From Legionella tucsonensis (GTDB lineage: Bacteria; Pseudomonadota; Gammaproteobacteria; Legionellales; Legionellaceae): a stretch of 64,000 bases of DNA. The position numbers and the translations under genes were made by a program. The stretch spans positions 1,555,313-1,619,312 of the forward strand of contig NZ_LNZA01000001.1 in assembly GCF_001468035.1 (NCBI RefSeq). Direction: 5' to 3'. Each line of letters starts with the position of its first letter. Position 1 is the first letter of the stretch. The notes below the pieces were generated by a model, which saw only the letters and a program-made list of their open reading frames with translations, had not been told where the DNA came from and searched no databases. This document shows, in pieces, positions 60,674-64,000 of this stretch.

Positions 60674-62202
60674 TTCTCTATATTTTACTCTTATCACTTG
60701 CTGCAGTAATCTTCAATCTTACCTTACCTATAATGGCAGGCCTATATATTGTAAGTGATCTGGGTGGCAGTCCCTATATGACTTCATATACAGTCAGTTT
60801 TTTTTGTATTGGAAATCTTTTAGGAGTGCCTTTAGGAAAACCCGCAGTAACACGATTAAGTCCTATTCAGCTTTTTGTGGTCTGTCTTAGCCTCACTGCA
60901 TTATGCTCATGGGGATGCGCTACTGCGAACGATTTTTTTACGTTTATTTTATTTAGATTTTTAGAAGGCTTTGCATCAGGGCCAATGTTTCTTCTTATTA
61001 CATGTACGCTTATTCCCTTGCTTTCTCCCAATAAGGATAAAGTTTATATTGTTTCTTTAGTGTTGATTTGTCTTTCGATAATTCCCGTAATCGGTGCTTC
61101 ATATGGTGCTTGGATTGCTTACAACTACCATTGGCGGTTCCTTTTTTTCTCTAATATACCTTTATGTATCTTTTTAATTTTGTATGTTGGCTATGGTTAT
61201 AGAAAATATCATGAGTCCATAAAAAAAACATATTTTGATAAACTTGGATATTTCTACTATTGTATCAGCATGATTTTTATTGGAACTGCTTTAACTACTG
61301 GACAGGAGTTAGATTGGTTTCGCTCCTCTTTAATTACTTTTTTACTTATTTTTGGTGTCATAAGTCTTATTTTTTTTATTTTACGCAGTTGGTCAGCTCA
61401 GCATCCTGTCATTGATTTGAAATTACTTAAAAATTTTTATTTTTCATTTGCGATGATTTATATCGCATTATTTTTCGCACTCTATTTTGGCATGGTGATC
61501 TTATTGTCTTTATGGCTAAAACTTTATGTTAATTATACTCCTGATTGGATTGCCCTCATCATAGGAACGATGGCATTTTGTGGATGGATTCCAGTTCTCA
61601 TCAATAAAAGACAATATGAGCCATTTTATCCATTATTCATTGCCTTGCTTTTTTTTGCTATTTCCTGTTTCTATACCAGTTACTTTAATGTGGATATCAA
61701 TTTTAGCCGGATTGCATTTTCGCGAGGGCTAGCTGGAGTAGGACTTGCATTGTTTTTATCCCCTCTTTTTCAGCTATCAGTAAACACTTTCCCTGAAACA
61801 AAACTAGCTGAATGCATTTGCTTTTTTCATATTTCGCGCTTGCTTGGTAGTGGATTAGGAGTGGCTTTGTTTCTTATTTTATGGCATAGACGAGAAGTAT
61901 TTTTTCATCTTCGTTTAGGAAGCAGTTTGACTGCATTTTCCCAGGAAACACAACAGTTTCTAGAGCGGGCAAAATTATTACATATTCAAGGAAAACACGC
62001 TTCGGCTCAATTAAATTTCTATCTTACGCGGCAGGCTACTGCTTTAGCCCTAGATGATTGCTTTTATCTTATGGGTTGGATGGCACTCATTTTACTTATT
62101 TTTTTAATCGTTATTTTTCCATTTCGTAGTAAAAAAAATCCTGCTCTAATAAAGAAATATAAGAGTCCTTTGCATAAGTTGTTATTCATTTCAACACGCT
62201 GA
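60670..62202 (+). CDS. MFS drug efflux pump, EmrB/DHA2-like (14 helices)
   Basis: This 510-residue transporter has about 14 hydrophobic helices; ITLPIMAGLYIVSDLGGSP-like opening (LTLPIMAGLYIVSDLGG), RFLEGFASGPMFLLITCTLIPL corresponds to the DHA2 motif C region, and WRFLFFSNIPLCIFLILYVGYG to the following loop. With NodT and EmrA-type partners it forms a complete inner-to-outer-membrane pump. The substrate is unknown; no regulator gene is adjacent. Confidence 0.9.
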   Translation: MILYILLLSLAAVIFNLTLPIMAGLYIVSDLGGSPYMTSYTVSFFCIGNLLGVPLGKPAVTRLSPIQLFVVCLSLTALCSWGCATANDFFTFILFRFLEGFASGPMFLLITCTLIPLLSPNKDKVYIVSLVLICLSIIPVIGASYGAWIAYNYHWRFLFFSNIPLCIFLILYVGYGYRKYHESIKKTYFDKLGYFYYCISMIFIGTALTTGQELDWFRSSLITFLLIFGVISLIFFILRSWSAQHPVIDLKLLKNFYFSFAMIYIALFFALYFGMVILLSLWLKLYVNYTPDWIALIIGTMAFCGWIPVLINKRQYEPFYPLFIALLFFAISCFYTSYFNVDINFSRIAFSRGLAGVGLALFLSPLFQLSVNTFPETKLAECICFFHISRLLGSGLGVALFLILWHRREVFFHLRLGSSLTAFSQETQQFLERAKLLHIQGKHASAQLNFYLTRQATALALDDCFYLMGWMALILLIFLIVIFPFRSKKNPALIKKYKSPLHKLLFISTR

Positions 62203-62245
62203 CATCAATTCCAGATCAATCTCTCTCCTTTCTCTCTATAAAACA

Positions 62246-63274
62246 TCAACGAATTAATCTTAATTCTTCTGTAAAGAAAGGGCCATCTATAAGTTTTTCT
62301 GGCCATTTAAAAAGCATTACTGTAAGAATATTACGATGCTCCCCAAATATAAAATCTACTGAGCTCGTACGAGTAGGAATCATTTGATGTTGCATGTTAT
62401 ATACCGTTTTTAAATGATCTCTTATTTTTTTAATTGGTGGAGAATCTTTTTTATTTAATAATAATAAACACACTCCTACTTCAGCAATAACATCATTTTC
62501 GGTTCGCTCCATGATTTGTTGTATATTGTGCTCAAAATATTCGCTTACCCAGCGAAAATCTTCGTCTCTTACTGAGTTTTGATAATAATGACTTGCTGCA
62601 GTAATAAAATGAGTCATACCATAAATTTTTGCTTCATATTCAAACTCTGAGAGTTGACTATCTCTATAGTCTGGAAAAGTTTGCTGAAATAGTTTGGTAT
62701 AGGATTTTCTTAAATCAATAATGTGTAAATCATGTAAATAATAAACGTAATTAACTAATTGAGCTCCATAAATCTTAATGTTTTCTTCATTTAAGATAAA
62801 TTCCTCCAGCCGAGTAATTTGAGTTTTTAATACGTCAATAACTGTATTGGTCTGCGGAAACAGAGAAGTGTTTTCCAAATGATAGGAAAAAATTTTATTG
62901 GTTATCTCTAATAAATAAAGATAAAAAAATAAATCACCATATTGTGATATTTTTTTGATACGTAACTTGTATTTTTGTGAGGGATTTTCGTTAGCATCTA
63001 ATAATAAATTATTTGATTTTTTAAGGATGAGCTCAGGTTGATCGAAACTTGAAAAAAGATATTGATATTTTTGGCTTAAAAAATACACATAATCAATAAC
63101 AGAATTCAGATGTTCTTTATCGCCTGTGATTCGGTACATTCTTATTGAAAAGTGCTCCTGTTTCACTAAAGGCAATTTATAAAGATTTGCTTTATAGTTT
63201 TCTAAGACCGAATCAGCTATATCTGCATGACAAATAGCAGAAAAAAATAATATTAAAAAAATTAAAGATTTCAC
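62246..63274 (-). CDS. Exported hypothetical protein, 342 residues
   Basis: A short signal peptide (KSLIFLILFFSAICHA) is followed by a largely helical, Tyr/Leu/Glu-rich protein (DYVYFLSQKYQYLFSSFDQPELIL; HFITAASHYYQNSVRDEDFRWVSEYF). It resembles, to my memory, DUF3541 proteins of Legionella and Vibrio, but I am not certain. The start is a GTG (63272-63274) with no good ribosome-binding site; it is chosen because it begins the signal peptide. It is convergent with the efflux operon, 44 bases from its end. Confidence 0.72.
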   Translation of the reverse strand: MKSLIFLILFFSAICHADIADSVLENYKANLYKLPLVKQEHFSIRMYRITGDKEHLNSVIDYVYFLSQKYQYLFSSFDQPELILKKSNNLLLDANENPSQKYKLRIKKISQYGDLFFYLYLLEITNKIFSYHLENTSLFPQTNTVIDVLKTQITRLEEFILNEENIKIYGAQLVNYVYYLHDLHIIDLRKSYTKLFQQTFPDYRDSQLSEFEYEAKIYGMTHFITAASHYYQNSVRDEDFRWVSEYFEHNIQQIMERTENDVIAEVGVCLLLLNKKDSPPIKKIRDHLKTVYNMQHQMIPTRTSSVDFIFGEHRNILTVMLFKWPEKLIDGPFFTEELRLIR

Positions 63275-63549
63275 GAGCTACACTATACAAAAGTGGATTT
63301 TTAAACTGGTTATTAAAAATAATCGGCGTAATTATAAAGTAATCATGAGTTAATTGAAAACAGTATTATACTTCCCTATCAGTGCGAGCAGAGATATTAA
63401 CCATTTGAGATTAAATGAGCGCATCACAAAGGCGTCTTAATTCTCTCTTGCTTATACATTTAGCAAATTGGCTTTAAAACTAGAAATAACTCCAATCCTG
63501 TTTGCAAGAAAAACTTCGTTACATCCCATTATGAGTGAAATGAAACTGA

Positions 63550-64000
63550 CTATTCTACTCTGCGCCAAGTAGTTCCATTCACTCCATCTTCTAACTCGAT
63601 TCCGCGACTTAATAAGTCTGCTCTTATCTGGTCAGCGCGCTCCCAATCCCGCTCAGCGCGTGCTTGAAGTCGCTCAACAATTAATTGCTCTATTTGCACT
63701 CTGTCTTCTTCTGCAAACCCTGCTTGTAAAAAAGATGCAGGATCTTCTTGCAATAGTCCCATAATACCAGCTAGGTGCTTCAAGGTATTCATTAAAACAG
63801 ACGAATTTTTTTTATTTACTTCATGGCTAAGTTGAAATAGAACAGATAATGCAATTGGAGTATTAAAATCATCATTCATTGCCTGGTTAAATTCATTAAT
63901 CCAATGATTATCTAATTCATTATTTGTAATAACCTGACTGTCTTTTACTGTCTGATATAAACGAGTTAATGCTTTCTTGGCATTAGCTAAATTTTCTTCA
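63550..64000 (-). CDS. cysS: Cysteinyl-tRNA synthetase, 3' part only
   Basis: The C-terminal ~149 codons of CysRS; the catalytic domain is beyond the right edge. [18 protein letters not shown] is the conserved MDDDFNTP motif; the DALR-type helical domain follows, and the ending [39 protein letters not shown] is the family C-terminus. The upstream frame stays open to the window edge with helical sequence. About 275 bases separate the stop from the neighbouring exported protein, with no gene seen. Confidence 0.96.
   Translation of the reverse strand, partial: EENLANAKKALTRLYQTVKDSQVITNNELDNHWINEFNQAMNDDFNTPIALSVLFQLSHEVNKKNSSVLMNTLKHLAGIMGLLQEDPASFLQAGFAEEDRVQIEQLIVERLQARAERDWERADQIRADLLSRGIELEDGVNGTTWRRVE

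Overview
The window is a low-GC gammaproteobacterial chromosome segment, most likely from a flagellated Legionella species. This rests on the combination of a fliE-fliI flagellar cluster with fleR/fleS, a flaA-flaG-fliD-fliS locus, an lspDE type II secretion pair with a SPOR-fused secretin, a phagosomal-transporter-like MFS protein, and eukaryotic-like candidate effectors, among them an F-box protein. I could not run any search, so the genus call is an inference from gene content and layout.

Layout. 1-6720 (minus): the start of fliI, then fliH, fliG, fliF and fliE, then the flagellar two-component pair fleR and fleS. 7061-8227: a lone plus-strand protein with EreA/ChaN-like motifs. 8373-16337: core genes rarA-lolA-ftsK (minus), trxB, a Popeye-like cyclic-nucleotide-binding membrane protein, aat, an orphan gene and infA. 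16515-22828 (minus): a catabolic block with a thiolase, a fused hydroxyacyl-CoA dehydrogenase/enoyl-CoA hydratase, an ALDH7-type aldehyde dehydrogenase and a saccharopine/lysine-dehydrogenase-like protein. 23018-24811: PHA synthase phaC, a carbon-storage sink for acyl-CoA. 25015-31384: lnt, then leuS-lptE-holA-nadD. 31359-34947 (minus): accD-folC-SPOR protein-cvpA. 35413-39349: flagellin flaA behind a near-consensus sigma-28 promoter, then flaG, fliD and fliS. A periplasmic L,D-transpeptidase follows and also has a sigma-28-like promoter.

40644-46466 carries an MFS transporter, then miaB-rluD-pgeF and a DegP/DegQ-type protease. 46661-52590 looks accessory: an F-box membrane protein, a tRNA-Met gene, an APH-kinase/GNAT fusion, a purine permease and several small orphan genes, one histidine-rich and one apparently frameshifted. 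52859-56746 is the type II secretion pair lspD-lspE. 58020-62202 is a tightly overlapping tripartite MFS efflux operon. The right edge has two exported proteins of unknown function and the 3' end of cysS.

The most interesting material is the candidate effectors (EreA/ChaN-like, F-box, APH-GNAT fusion), the possible sigma-28 control of the L,D-transpeptidase, the odd 5' end of lptE (hairpin plus A7 run with a better start codon in another frame), and a 110-bp element with 20-bp inverted ends upstream of aat. I found no CRISPR array, integrase, transposase or rRNA, and no complete new multi-gene system that I can support.
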